DNA from: Brevibacillus panacihumi W25
Lineage (GTDB): Bacteria; Bacillota; Bacilli; Brevibacillales; Brevibacillaceae
Assembly (NCBI RefSeq): GCF_000503775.1
Contig: NZ_KI629782.1
Span: forward strand, 1,810,579 to 1,874,578
Reading direction: 5' to 3'
Length of the DNA stretch: 64,000 nt
In this document: piece after piece, positions 9,452-16,949 of the stretch
Position numbering within the stretch: position 1 is the first letter of the stretch
How the letters are laid out: each line of letters begins with the position of its first letter
The notes under the pieces: model-generated
What the model was told of the DNA's origin: nothing
The model's database searches: none
What the model saw: only the letters and a program-made list of their open reading frames with translations
Made by a program: the position numbers and the translations under genes

Positions 9452-9686
9452 TCCAGCTGTGGTGGAGCGGAGGAAAAAGGGAAAAACGCTTTAGGCGGGT
9501 TGGGATCTTTGCTGGGGGTCATCCCTGGCCGGCTACACTCCAAAGGCGGAACCGCGGCCAAAAGCAGCCGACTTCGAAGAAGTATTTCAGGGTTGTCCGC
9601 TGAAAGCGTGTTCCGCCTTTTCCGCTCCAGCTTGGTCAAGATCCCAAATGCCTTGCGCTTTTTTTCCCTTTTTCCTCGACCAGCTT
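9452..9686. repeat. Long imperfect palindromic intergenic repeat (full copy)
   Basis: This fills most of the 338-base gap between the convergent genes ending at 9429 and 9768. The left arm (9452-9513, with further blocks to 9552) is mirrored by the right arm (9610-9686). Inverted matches include GAGGAAAAAGGGAAAAA, TTGGGATCTT and AAAGGCGGAAC. The centre holds a small hairpin ACTTC-GAA-GAAGT. The first 62 bases recur, ungapped and with seven mismatches, at 37979-38040, also just after a plus-strand gene in a convergent gap. No coding potential is convincing. It may be a MITE-like element or a structured RNA. Confidence 0.8.
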
Positions 9687-9730
9687 TGCCTGATCCTCCG
9701 TCCTTAAAAAGTTCTATAAAAAATAAGATC

Positions 9731-9759
9731 AAAAAGGGGCGAATCCATCGCCCCTTTTT
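9731..9759 (-). terminator. Intrinsic terminator of mqnBD (bidirectional)
   Basis: AAAAAGGGGCG and CGCCCCTTTTT form a strong stem around a seven-base loop, with A and T runs on both sides, so it can stop transcripts from either direction. It lies eight bases past the mqnD stop. Confidence 0.9.
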
Positions 9760-9767
9760 CATTTTTG

Positions 9768-10604
9768 CTATTCGATTCTCAGTGCAGCCGGATCGATTTT
9801 GGGTACAAGCCCCTCATCGGCAGCTCTTCCCAGCAGAGCCGTGATAGCTGCGAAGCCTTCCTCGCCGAGATTGCGGGTGAATTCATTGACATACAGATCA
9901 ATATGCGCTTTTGCCACTTCCGGCGACAGCTCCTGCGCGTGGCGCATCACATAGTCGGTGGAAGCGTCAGGATGCGCCCAGGCATATTCCACGGAAGCGC
10001 GTGTCCAACGGGTCAGCGCCTCGAGATCCATATGCCTGCGGGCGATGATCGCTCCGAGCGGAATCGGCAGGTTCGTGTCGCTCTCCCACCAGCTTCCCAA
10101 GTCCTGCATCAGGGACAGACCGTAATTTTGATACGTGAATCTCGCTTCGTGGATGACCAGTCCTGCGTCGATCCGTCCGTCTCGCGCAGCAGGCATGATC
10201 TCGTGGAATGGCATGACGACAATCTCGCCAAAGCCGCCCGGCACATGTCTTGCCGCCCACAAACGGAACAAGAGATAAGCCGTGGAACGTTCACTCGGCA
10301 CCGCCACCCGCTTGCCTGCCAATGCAGACGGGTCCTGACCGCCGCCGAGTGTCAGCCCCAGCGGCCCGCAGCCTCTCCCCAACGCTCCTCCGCACGGAAT
10401 CAGCGCGTAATCCTTCAAGACATAGGGCAGTGCCGCGTAGGAAATTTTCATCACTTCCGGTCCCTCGACGCGAGCTGCCAGTGTATTGGTGATGTCAATA
10501 TCCGCATACATAATGTCCAGCTCCGGCGCTCCCGGGATCAACCCGTGCGCCCAGGCGTGGAAGACAAATGTGTCATTGGGACATGGTGAAAAAGCAATTT
10601 TCAT
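9768..10604 (-). CDS. mqnD: 1,4-dihydroxy-6-naphthoate synthase, futalosine pathway
   Basis: 278 residues from the ATG at 10604, preceded by GGGAGGTAC. The N-terminus (IAFSPCPNDTFVFHAW) and the later CGGALGRGCGPL segment are characteristic of MqnD, a periplasmic-binding-protein-like fold enzyme. MqnD converts cyclic dehypoxanthine futalosine to 1,4-dihydroxy-6-naphthoate in the alternative menaquinone pathway. Its start overlaps the mqnB stop by four bases, making a coupled two-gene operon. MqnA, MqnC and MqnE are not in the window and must be encoded elsewhere. Confidence 0.93.
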   Translation of the reverse strand: MKIAFSPCPNDTFVFHAWAHGLIPGAPELDIMYADIDITNTLAARVEGPEVMKISYAALPYVLKDYALIPCGGALGRGCGPLGLTLGGGQDPSALAGKRVAVPSERSTAYLLFRLWAARHVPGGFGEIVVMPFHEIMPAARDGRIDAGLVIHEARFTYQNYGLSLMQDLGSWWESDTNLPIPLGAIIARRHMDLEALTRWTRASVEYAWAHPDASTDYVMRHAQELSPEVAKAHIDLYVNEFTRNLGEEGFAAITALLGRAADEGLVPKIDPAALRIE

Positions 10605-11263
10605 GATAGTACCTCCCGTAATCCGGAGCTTGCGCGCTCCAATGCTTCCAGTGCTTCCTTGATTCGCCAAGCCGACTTGTCACGCGGTCCGATGGCGTTG
10701 GAGACAGCCCGCAATTCCATGACGGGCAAGCCGAAGTCTACGGCTGCCGTAGCGACCCCGAAGCCCTCCATCGCTTCTGCAGCCGCCTCCGGCACGCGTG
10801 CAATCAGCTCCTCGGCCGTTTGCGCAGTACCTGTCACCGTCGACAGTGTCAAAATGGGGGCACAGATCGCCGAAACCCCTCTGCGCTGCACCGCCTCCGT
10901 CAAGGCGATGGCCCATTCGGCGTTCACCTCGATGCGGGCTGTGCCAAACCCCAGCTTGTCCACGCTGACGAATCCTTCCGCCGTCTCTGCTCCCAGATCC
11001 GCACAGATGATTTCCTTGGCAACGACGATTGATCCGATCCCTGCCCGCTGGACAAAGCCGCCGCAGATCCCTGCGCATACGACCGCATCATACGGCTTTT
11101 CTGCCAATTTGCGCGCTGTCCGTGCCGCCGCTGACATCGGACCAACTCCGCCGATGATGACTTCAAAACGGCTGTCCTCCCCCAGTCCGCGCCACACGGC
11201 ATCACGCTCTGCTTCGACAGATGTGACAACCAGCACACGCTTTTCTCCTCGTGCAGCATTCAT
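10601..11263 (-). CDS. mqnB: Futalosine hydrolase
   Basis: 220 residues from the ATG at 11263, which has AAGGGGAG upstream; an in-frame extension to 11383 lacks family similarity. It is a nucleoside-phosphorylase-fold protein with VVTSVEAERDAV near the start, GVGPMSAA, and the catalytic-region EAMEGFGVATAA with Glu and Met typical of futalosine hydrolases and MTA/SAH nucleosidases. It removes hypoxanthine from futalosine. The overlap with mqnD fixes its role in menaquinone synthesis over a purine-salvage role. Confidence 0.92.
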   Translation of the reverse strand: MNAARGEKRVLVVTSVEAERDAVWRGLGEDSRFEVIIGGVGPMSAAARTARKLAEKPYDAVVCAGICGGFVQRAGIGSIVVAKEIICADLGAETAEGFVSVDKLGFGTARIEVNAEWAIALTEAVQRRGVSAICAPILTLSTVTGTAQTAEELIARVPEAAAEAMEGFGVATAAVDFGLPVMELRAVSNAIGPRDKSAWRIKEALEALERASSGLREVLS

Positions 11264-11431
11264 TGTGCAAACTCCCCTTCTCCCGCAAACTCCACTTACC
11301 ACGTTAACGCTACTTTCGCACTCTGTAAAGTGTTTGACAACCTTAGCAATCTCCCTGACTGTCGTGCATAAATCCACGAACAAACACCCATCCTGATAGT
11401 GGAAGAAATTACGTCTAGGAGGCAGCCATTT

Positions 11432-12031
11432 ATGGGAAGCGATTTTCTGTCAGCCGTCAAAAACCGGCGCAGCTATTACGCCATCAGCAAGGAAAGCCCG
11501 ATCTCCGACCAGCAAATCCAAGAAGTGATCAACCACGCCGTACAGCACACTCCCTCCGCGTTCAATTCGCAAAGCGCCCGAGTCGTTCTCTTGTTGGGAC
11601 AACAGCATGACAAGCTGTGGGACATCACCAAGGAAACCCTGCGCAAAATTGTGGATGCTGATAAATTTGGCCCCACAGAGGAAAAAATGAACTCGTTTCG
11701 CAGCGGCTACGGGACCGTCCTGTTTTATGAAGACCAAAGCGTGATCGAAAATATGCAAAACCAATTCGCACTCTACAAGGAAAATTTCCCGATCTGGTCC
11801 CAGCAATCCTCAGGCATGCTGCAATTCGTCGTCTGGACCGCGCTGGAAGATGCCGGCTTAGGGGCTTCGCTGCAGCACTACAATCCGCTGATCGATGCAG
11901 AAGTGGCCCAGACCTGGAACGTCCCGTCGACATGGAAGCTGATTGCACAGATGCCTTTTGGCAAGCCGACTGCGCAGCCGGGTGAAAAATCCTTCCAGCC
12001 GCTGGATGAGCGCGTCAAGGTTTATTCCTGA
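11432..12031 (+). CDS. Nitroreductase family protein (Frm2/Hbn1-like)
   Basis: 199 residues from the ATG at 11432, preceded by TAGGAGGCAG. The N-terminal NRRSYYAISKES and HTPSAFNSQSAR segments are the FMN-binding signatures of the nitroreductase fold, and GAS-LQHYNPLID matches the subgroup that includes yeast Frm2. These flavoproteins use NAD(P)H to reduce nitroaromatic compounds or protect against oxidative stress. It is divergent from mqnB and followed by the cold-shock gene's promoter. The physiological substrate is unknown. Confidence 0.88.
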   Translation: MGSDFLSAVKNRRSYYAISKESPISDQQIQEVINHAVQHTPSAFNSQSARVVLLLGQQHDKLWDITKETLRKIVDADKFGPTEEKMNSFRSGYGTVLFYEDQSVIENMQNQFALYKENFPIWSQQSSGMLQFVVWTALEDAGLGASLQHYNPLIDAEVAQTWNVPSTWKLIAQMPFGKPTAQPGEKSFQPLDERVKVYS

Positions 12032-12118
12032 TCTCTTTCCCAGTCCGCCTTTATTCATGCGCCCTCTCCATTCGAATGGGTGCTGAAGGATGAGGACTGG
12101 GATTTCCATTTTCTCTAA

Positions 12119-12147
12119 TTGCATTTGCTTTTTGCCTGTGATATGAT
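12119..12147 (+). promoter_or_regulatory. Sigma-A promoter of the cold-shock gene
   Basis: TTGCAT (12119-12124) and TATGAT (12142-12147) have a 17-base spacer, with an extended -10 TG at 12139-12140. The predicted start near 12154 leaves a leader of about 130 bases before the ATG at 12286. Confidence 0.75.
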
Positions 12148-12173
12148 GATCTCAACTAAAGAGTTTGCGAGCG

Positions 12174-12240
12174 TTCACATATTGGTAAGGGTTTACACGT
12201 ATGTTCGAACCTTTACCAATGTGTGAATTTTTATTTTCAA
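12174..12240 (+). promoter_or_regulatory. Hairpin and T-rich tract in the cold-shock mRNA leader
   Basis: TTCACATATTGGTAAGGGTT (12174-12193) pairs over nearly 20 bases with AACCTTTACCAATGTGTGAA (12208-12227) and is followed at once by a T-rich run. It looks like an intrinsic terminator placed inside the leader, between promoter and gene, so it may act as an attenuator or temperature-sensitive structure. Confidence 0.6.
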
Positions 12241-12285
12241 CAAATAAAAGTTGCATATTCATTTTATCTTTTTGGAGGTACACCC

Positions 12286-12486
12286 ATGCAAACAGGTACA
12301 GTAAAATGGTTCAACGCTGAAAAAGGTTATGGCTTCATCGCAGTTGAAGGCGGAAACGATGTATTCGTTCACTTCAGCGCAATTCAAGGCGAAGGTTTCA
12401 AATCCCTGGAAGAAGGCCAACGCGTTGAATTCAACGTGGTAGAAGGCAACCGCGGCCCACAAGCTGAGAACGTAGTAAAACTGTAA
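12286..12486 (+). CDS. Cold-shock protein, CspA/CspB family
   Basis: 66 residues, one cold-shock domain. RNP1 is KGYGFI (13-18) and RNP2 is VFVHF (26-30), the single-stranded nucleic-acid binding surface. The start has TTTGGAGGT seven bases upstream. It acts as an RNA chaperone and antiterminator. The long structured leader is typical of post-transcriptionally controlled csp genes, and a GC-rich terminator follows directly. Confidence 0.95.
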   Translation: MQTGTVKWFNAEKGYGFIAVEGGNDVFVHFSAIQGEGFKSLEEGQRVEFNVVEGNRGPQAENVVKL

Positions 12487-12498
12487 ATAACAGTAAAC

Positions 12499-12523
12499 GC
12501 CCTGCTTCGGCAGGGCTTTTTCT
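12499..12523 (+). terminator. Intrinsic terminator of the cold-shock gene
   Basis: GCCCTGC-TTCG-GCAGGGC with a stable tetraloop and five T residues. Confidence 0.92.
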
Positions 12524-12569
12524 ATATTTGTCCCTCGTCCTTGGTTGTAGGAAGATTCTGAAATATTCA

Positions 12570-12598
12570 TTGACTTTAGGAAGTCCTCCCCATATAAT
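12570..12598 (+). promoter_or_regulatory. Sigma-A promoter of the eutH leader
   Basis: TTGACT (12570-12575) and TATAAT (12593-12598) are separated by 17 bases. The predicted start near 12605 places the first regulatory hairpin almost at the 5' end of a leader of about 245 bases. Confidence 0.8.
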
Positions 12599-12613
12599 CA
12601 CTTTATAATAAAT

Positions 12614-12735
12614 CTTAAGCAATGGCGCTTAAGGATCATTCCAGGTCTATCTTTCGACCGCCTGTCTGACACAAGTACATACAAGTAAGCAAAGGCGCTT
12701 AGGTATCTCTCGTTTGCGAGACTCCTAAGCGCTTT
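12614..12735 (+). promoter_or_regulatory. ANTAR-type antitermination element: tandem hexaloop hairpins plus terminator
   Basis: Hairpin P1 (12614-12633) is CTTAAGC-AATGGC-GCTTAAG; hairpin P2 (12686-12701) is TAAGC-AAAGGC-GCTTA. Both have six-base loops with A at loop position 1 and G at position 4, the hallmark of RNA targets of ANTAR regulators such as EutV. P2 shares bases with a terminator (12691-12735) in which AAAGGCGCTTAGG pairs with CCTAAGCGCTTT around a CTCG-TTTG-CGAG core, followed by a T-rich stretch. P2 and the terminator exclude each other, as in the known eut leaders, and the gene downstream is eutH. The ANTAR protein itself is not in the window. Confidence 0.85.
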
Positions 12736-12850
12736 CCTTGTTTACCTGACCAAAAGGGGGACGACCGAACGCAAACCATGCCATTGCAAAATCACTTGTA
12801 GTCCAGGAGCTCGATACAGGGGAAAACTTGCACAAAGGTGGGATTGGAAC

Positions 12851-14128
12851 GTGGAGTATATTGGAAGCGTTATCATTTACATTATCATGATCTGTGCCGT
12901 CATCGGCGCTGTCGCTGCCATCCGCAACAGTGATACAGGACTCGGCAAGGAATTTATGGAGGGCATTCATTCTACTGGATATATTTTTGTTCCTGCCGCA
13001 GGAATTATGGCATCTCTTCCCTATATCTCCTGGTTTGTCGAAAAAGCGGTCTCCCCTCTTTTTCATCAGATCGGGGCTGACCCCGCTATCGCCGCCACAG
13101 CCATCCTCGCTTCTGACATGGGCGGGTATCAACTGGCCGGCATTTTGAAAAGCACCATCGAAGGCTGGGTCATGGCCATGATTGTCGGATTCATGGCGGG
13201 TGCTACCATCGTCTTTTCGATACCGATGGGCTTGGCGATGCTGGACAAACGCGATCACAAGTACATGGCCTTGGGCATCATGTCGGGTATTTTGACTGTG
13301 CCGATTGGCGCGTTTATCACGAGCGCCATTCTCGTTGCGACCCAGATGAATGTACGCACCGAGATCACCGCAAACGGCGAGTCGACCTACGCCTTCGCCA
13401 TCGGAATCGGGCAAGTTTTGCTGAACCTGTCTCCCATCCTGGTGTTTGTCGTTGCCATTGCATTGGGCCTTCGCTTTCTGCCTGATATGATGATTCGCGG
13501 CTTCATGATTTTCGGCAGGACGATGGATGCTGGGATCAAGCTTGTCCTCGTCTTTTCGATCGTTGAATACTTTACCGGGATTTTCACCACCATGTTCGGC
13601 GCATGGGGTTTCGACCCGATCATCGCAGACCCGCAGGATCAGTACCGCGCGCTGGAGACGGCTGGCTACATCGGTATTATGCTCGCTGGGGCCTTCCCGA
13701 TGGTCTATCTCTTGCGCAAATACGCATCCAAACCGCTCGAAGCCGTAGGCAAGCGCTTGGGCTTGAGTCCCACGGGCAGCGCCGGGCTGCTGGCAACCAT
13801 CGCCAATATTTTAGCCATGTTCCGTCTGGTGCGCTTCATGCCGCCAAAGGATAAGGTGATCAACATCTCGTTTGGCGTCTGTGCTGCGTTTTTGCTGGGC
13901 GATCATCTCTCCTTCTCCGCGAACTTCCAACCGAATATTATCTTGCCAGTCATCGTCGGCAAATTCGGCGCTGGTGCGATTGCCATCGCCCTCGCCTACT
14001 GGCTTTCCGTCCCCAAAGCGCTTGAGCTGGAAAAGCAGGACCGCGCTGCCGGAATCATCGGGCCCGACGAATACATGGATGAGAAGCCGGCTGCAGGCGA
14101 TTCCGAAGTGGCCGCCACAAAAGAATAG
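12851..14128 (+). CDS. eutH: Ethanolamine permease EutH
   Basis: 425 residues starting at GTG with AAAGGTGG upstream, and about eleven membrane segments. EutH signatures include LASDMGGYQLA, the ATIVFSIPMGLAMLD block and the C-terminal FLLGDHLSFSANF segment. EutH helps ethanolamine cross the cytoplasmic membrane when it is scarce. No other eut gene is adjacent, so the catabolic ammonia-lyase genes must be elsewhere. The preceding ANTAR-type leader predicts control by an ethanolamine-sensing EutW/EutV-like system. A bidirectional terminator follows. Confidence 0.92.
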   Translation: MEYIGSVIIYIIMICAVIGAVAAIRNSDTGLGKEFMEGIHSTGYIFVPAAGIMASLPYISWFVEKAVSPLFHQIGADPAIAATAILASDMGGYQLAGILKSTIEGWVMAMIVGFMAGATIVFSIPMGLAMLDKRDHKYMALGIMSGILTVPIGAFITSAILVATQMNVRTEITANGESTYAFAIGIGQVLLNLSPILVFVVAIALGLRFLPDMMIRGFMIFGRTMDAGIKLVLVFSIVEYFTGIFTTMFGAWGFDPIIADPQDQYRALETAGYIGIMLAGAFPMVYLLRKYASKPLEAVGKRLGLSPTGSAGLLATIANILAMFRLVRFMPPKDKVINISFGVCAAFLLGDHLSFSANFQPNIILPVIVGKFGAGAIAIALAYWLSVPKALELEKQDRAAGIIGPDEYMDEKPAAGDSEVAATKE

Positions 14129-14139
14129 ACAACATAAAA

Positions 14140-14168
14140 AAGAGCTGTCCTCACGAGGGACGGCTCTT
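14140..14168. terminator. Bidirectional terminator between eutH and the AHSA1 gene
   Basis: AAGAGCTGTCCT-CACG-AGGGACGGCTCTT with an A run on the left and T-rich bases on the right; it serves both convergent genes. Confidence 0.85.
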
Positions 14169-14186
14169 CATTTTGTAATGAATATT

Positions 14187-14654
14187 CTAGGGAGCGCAGC
14201 AAAGCTCTCCTTTTCCGGATTCCAGCTCTTTTTTCAGGCTAGAGAGTACCTGGGGCCAAGCCATCTGGTGCCACGCCTTCGCCTTTTCCCACTCTTCCGT
14301 CTCGCCCCATCCAAAATGCTCCACCAAGACATGAGTCCCTTCTTCTTTTTCCGAGAGCGTGACAAGGACATACGTGAGTGCTTTTTCATGATTCATCACA
14401 GATGCGAAATCATCCGGCCCCTTCCAGGTAAAGCCCAGACGTTCCTGCGGCTCCCAAAGTGTAATGATGCAACCCTTGGTCCCCATCTGATCGTGATTGC
14501 CTGGGGTGAAAAACAATTCAAAAGCGCCGCCTAGCCGCGGTTCCAGATTCGCTTGCGGGGCAAACCATTTGGTGATGCGTTCGCTATGCGTCCAAGCCCA
14601 CCATACCCAGTCCCGAGGCGCCGTGATTTCGATCTCTGCCTGAAATGAGTTCAT
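14187..14654 (-). CDS. SRPBCC/AHSA1 domain protein
   Basis: 155 residues with the AHSA1 pattern of an early WxAWTHSERITKWF helix, ANLEPRLGGAFEL, and a late helical HQMAWPQVLSSLKKEL. This START-like fold forms a cavity for a hydrophobic ligand; in other bacteria such proteins bind lipids or take part in stress responses. The ATG has GGAGGAAG upstream. It is monocistronic. The ligand is unknown. Confidence 0.85.
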   Translation of the reverse strand: MNSFQAEIEITAPRDWVWWAWTHSERITKWFAPQANLEPRLGGAFELFFTPGNHDQMGTKGCIITLWEPQERLGFTWKGPDDFASVMNHEKALTYVLVTLSEKEEGTHVLVEHFGWGETEEWEKAKAWHQMAWPQVLSSLKKELESGKGELCCAP

Positions 14655-14772
14655 CCTTTTCTTCCTCCTCTGACTATTCCGTCAGATCGAACATACCAAT
14701 CCTGGTATTTCCAGTCAATATGCTTGCCCGCACTTTTGGTTGCGATTCCTGCGCTAAATTTCCACCATGAAA

Positions 14773-14781
14773 TGGTATAAT
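14773..14781 (+). promoter_or_regulatory. Extended -10 promoter of the yitT-family gene
   Basis: TGGTATAAT (TG at 14773-14774, TATAAT at 14776-14781) about 30 bases before the ATG. The -35 is poor, which an extended -10 can offset. Confidence 0.55.
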
Positions 14782-14812
14782 GGAAGTAGTTCAAATATTA
14801 AGGAGGTTACGA

Positions 14813-15694
14813 ATGGACCAAGCAACATCCAAAACCAGTCATCAAAAGCTGCCTATTTCAAAACTATTGAGAAGAGCTCTTTTTATCCTGATCGGGGCTA
14901 CACTGGTGTCGGTCGGGCTGGAAATTTTTTTGGTTCCAAATCAGATTATTGACGGTGGAATTGTGGGAATCTCGATTATCGCCTCGCATTTAACAGGAAT
15001 CAAGCTGGGCGTATTTTTATTTGTACTGAATCTCCCCTTTCTGCTGATCGGCTATAAGCACATGGGCAAAACCTTTGCCATCTCCACACTTTTTGGCGTC
15101 ACGGTCATGTCTATTGGAACCTCTCTGCTTCATCCCGTATCCAGCTTGACCGATGATCCACTCCTCGCTGCTGTATTTGGCGGAATCATCCTGGGTATCG
15201 GTGTCGGGCTCGTCCTGCGCTACGGAGGTTCACTTGACGGTACAGAGATCGTCGCTGTCCTGATGAACAAAAAGTCCCCCTTCTCCGTCGGGGAAATCGT
15301 GATGTTCATGAATCTGTTTATCCTGAGCAGCGCCGGCTTCGTCTTTGGCTGGAATCACGCGATGTACTCGCTGATCGCCTACTACATTGCGTTCAAGATG
15401 ATCGACCTGACCATTGATGGCTTTCAGGAATCCAAATCCGTCTGGATCATCAGCGACAACTACAAAGAGATCGGCGATGCCATCTCTGCACGCTTGGGTC
15501 GCGGAATCACCTATCTGAAGGGCGAAGGCGGATACTCCGGCGATGACAAAAAAGTCGTGTTTTGCGTCATCACTCGTCTGGAGGAAGCAAAGCTGAAGCT
15601 GATTGTAGAAGAGCTGGACCCTTCTGCTTTCCTGGCTGTCGGCAATATTCACGATGTGCGCGGCGGACAGTTTAAAAAGAGCGCCATCCACTAA
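14813..15694 (+). CDS. YitT family membrane protein (DUF161/DUF2179)
   Basis: 293 residues from the ATG at 14813, preceded by AAGGAGGTTAC. About five membrane segments make up the first 200 residues, with the conserved VPNQIIDGGIVGIS and RYGGSLDGTEI motifs. The C-terminal DUF2179 domain, ending GNIHDVRGGQFKK, is cytoplasmic. YitT proteins are widespread in Firmicutes and are thought to be transporters; the substrate is not established. Confidence 0.9.
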   Translation: MDQATSKTSHQKLPISKLLRRALFILIGATLVSVGLEIFLVPNQIIDGGIVGISIIASHLTGIKLGVFLFVLNLPFLLIGYKHMGKTFAISTLFGVTVMSIGTSLLHPVSSLTDDPLLAAVFGGIILGIGVGLVLRYGGSLDGTEIVAVLMNKKSPFSVGEIVMFMNLFILSSAGFVFGWNHAMYSLIAYYIAFKMIDLTIDGFQESKSVWIISDNYKEIGDAISARLGRGITYLKGEGGYSGDDKKVVFCVITRLEEAKLKLIVEELDPSAFLAVGNIHDVRGGQFKKSAIH

Positions 15695-15795
15695 ACGGAT
15701 CGCGCGACAGGAAAGGCAATTGTATAGCCGAAGCGTTTATTCTTGCTGTATCGGGAAGCAATTGCGGATCGTTTTCCGATACAGTCAGAATAATG

Positions 15796-16200
15796 TCAAG
15801 CTAGACTCGCCTTCAAAGCGGCGGTCATTTCCGGGGGAAGTGGAATGGAGCTTCTGGTCTGTGCATCGATCATCACCATCGTGATATCGGCGTCTGATAC
15901 CAGCTCTTCCTTTTGATTGTATAGTTCATGCCGGATGACGAAGCTTTTCGTTCCTTGCTTGAGAACGGTCGTACGCACCTGCACTTCTTCCAGCAGCCGC
16001 AGCTCTTTTCGATAATTGATGTTGATATTCACCACAACCGGCATGACCCCACGCCGCTTCATCTCATCGAAAGTAAAGCCCAGCTTCCAGATCCAGTCGA
16101 ACCTCGCCCACTCCATGTACTCCAGGTATTTGGCATTATTGACATGCCCGATCACATCAATATCCGTGGAACGGACCGTCAAGTCGAATGTATGTACCAT
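15796..16200 (-). CDS. Acyl-CoA thioesterase, 4HBT hotdog family
   Basis: 134 residues from the ATG at 16200, which sits seven bases after AGGAGG; an ATG two codons earlier is too close to that site. The motif DVIGHVNNAKYLEY holds the catalytic Asp15 and the GHVNN turn of the 4-hydroxybenzoyl-CoA thioesterase family. It hydrolyses acyl-CoA thioesters; chain length cannot be read from sequence. The promoter carries an inverted repeat over its -35 box, suggesting repression. Confidence 0.9.
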   Translation of the reverse strand: MVHTFDLTVRSTDIDVIGHVNNAKYLEYMEWARFDWIWKLGFTFDEMKRRGVMPVVVNININYRKELRLLEEVQVRTTVLKQGTKSFVIRHELYNQKEELVSDADITMVMIDAQTRSSIPLPPEMTAALKASLA

Positions 16201-16226
16201 CTCCATCCCTCCTCGTCTTTCTCCCT

Positions 16227-16266
16227 AGTATACCGTGTAACCACGACTGAGTGAATGCTCATTCGC
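16227..16266 (-). promoter_or_regulatory. Thioesterase promoter with dyad operator over the -35
   Basis: On the minus strand TTCACT (16250-16255) and TATACT (16227-16232) are 17 bases apart. The dyad GTGAATG-CT-CATTCGC (16251-16266) covers the -35 box, the place where a repressor would block RNA polymerase. Confidence 0.5.
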
Positions 16267-16365
16267 AATATTCGCACTTCTGAGACTGCCTATTTTGCCA
16301 ATTTTCCGTATAATAGGAGATAGAACCGCATTTTGAATGGAAGAAAGCAGAAAGAAGGGATCATA

Positions 16366-16818
16366 ATGTTCGAGCAAATGCTGCTGCCCGCTTTTCAGAC
16401 AGCCCGTTCCCGTTATATGGACACGATGAGTGGCCTGGAGGAAAATCAGCTTTCCTGGAAATTGGCCCCTGGCTCCAACTCTATCGGTTTTCTCATTCGA
16501 CATCTAGCAGAGGTGGAGTACCGCTTCAGCCAGATGTTCTTCCAAACCCCTCTCCCTGAAGACGTAACCCTTGCCACCATCGGTCCGGTCAAGGATGAGG
16601 GCATCTACACAGAGCTTGAGCCGTTGCTTCGCTTTCGGGATCAAGCCTACCAGCACTTGTTGCATGCGCTCCAGTCCCTGCCGGAAAAGGATTGGGACAT
16701 TCCCTGTGAAGCGCCGATCGGCAAGCTGACCCCGCGAGAAGCGTTGGGACGCTTGACTTATCATATGGGATACCACACAGGTCAGATCGGACTGATTCGC
16801 AAATACGCAGGGAGGTGA
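16366..16818 (+). CDS. DinB family protein (DUF664-like, putative metal-dependent hydrolase fold)
   Basis: 150 residues from the ATG at 16366, preceded by AGAAGGGATC. The four-helix DinB fold is indicated by FLIRHLAEVEYR, with the first metal-binding histidine, and YHMGYHTGQIG, with the other two. This His triad binds a divalent metal in the DinB/YfiT family. Related enzymes are thiol transferases or hydrolases; the substrate here is unknown. Confidence 0.87.
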   Translation: MFEQMLLPAFQTARSRYMDTMSGLEENQLSWKLAPGSNSIGFLIRHLAEVEYRFSQMFFQTPLPEDVTLATIGPVKDEGIYTELEPLLRFRDQAYQHLLHALQSLPEKDWDIPCEAPIGKLTPREALGRLTYHMGYHTGQIGLIRKYAGR

Positions 16819-16871
16819 ACCACGATGTGCGCTCCACGCTTTGAATGTGATGTGCCCGCTCTCGCCTAGCC

Positions 16872-16941
16872 GGTGAGGGAGCGTTGGCATGACGATCCCC
16901 CCGGCTGTGAAATCGCATGTTCAATCGATTTCCGGGAGGGG
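16872..16941 (+). promoter_or_regulatory. Structured leader that can bury the ribosome site of the EamA gene
   Basis: GAAATCG (16909-16915) pairs with CGATTTC (16926-16932). Below it, the C run 16897-16902 can pair with GGGAGGG (16934-16940), which is the ribosome site of the next gene. An upstream GAGGGA (16875-16880) could compete for the same C run and free the site. This resembles a translational switch, though no known riboswitch class is recognised. Confidence 0.45.
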
Positions 16942-16949
16942 TCTTACCT

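Noticed and set aside
9765-10589. 274-codon plus-strand frame opposite mqnD
   Set aside because: mqnD on the other strand has clear motifs, a ribosome site and an operon partner; the plus-strand frame starts inside the terminator region.
12725-13414. Long open frame on the minus strand opposite eutH (229 codons)
   Set aside because: It is a GC-driven shadow of the eutH frame, has no ribosome site, and its translation is polar and repetitive without family features.
16250-16266. FadR operator at the thioesterase promoter
   Set aside because: The half-sites look similar, but the central spacing is two bases rather than the four expected; kept only as an unassigned dyad.
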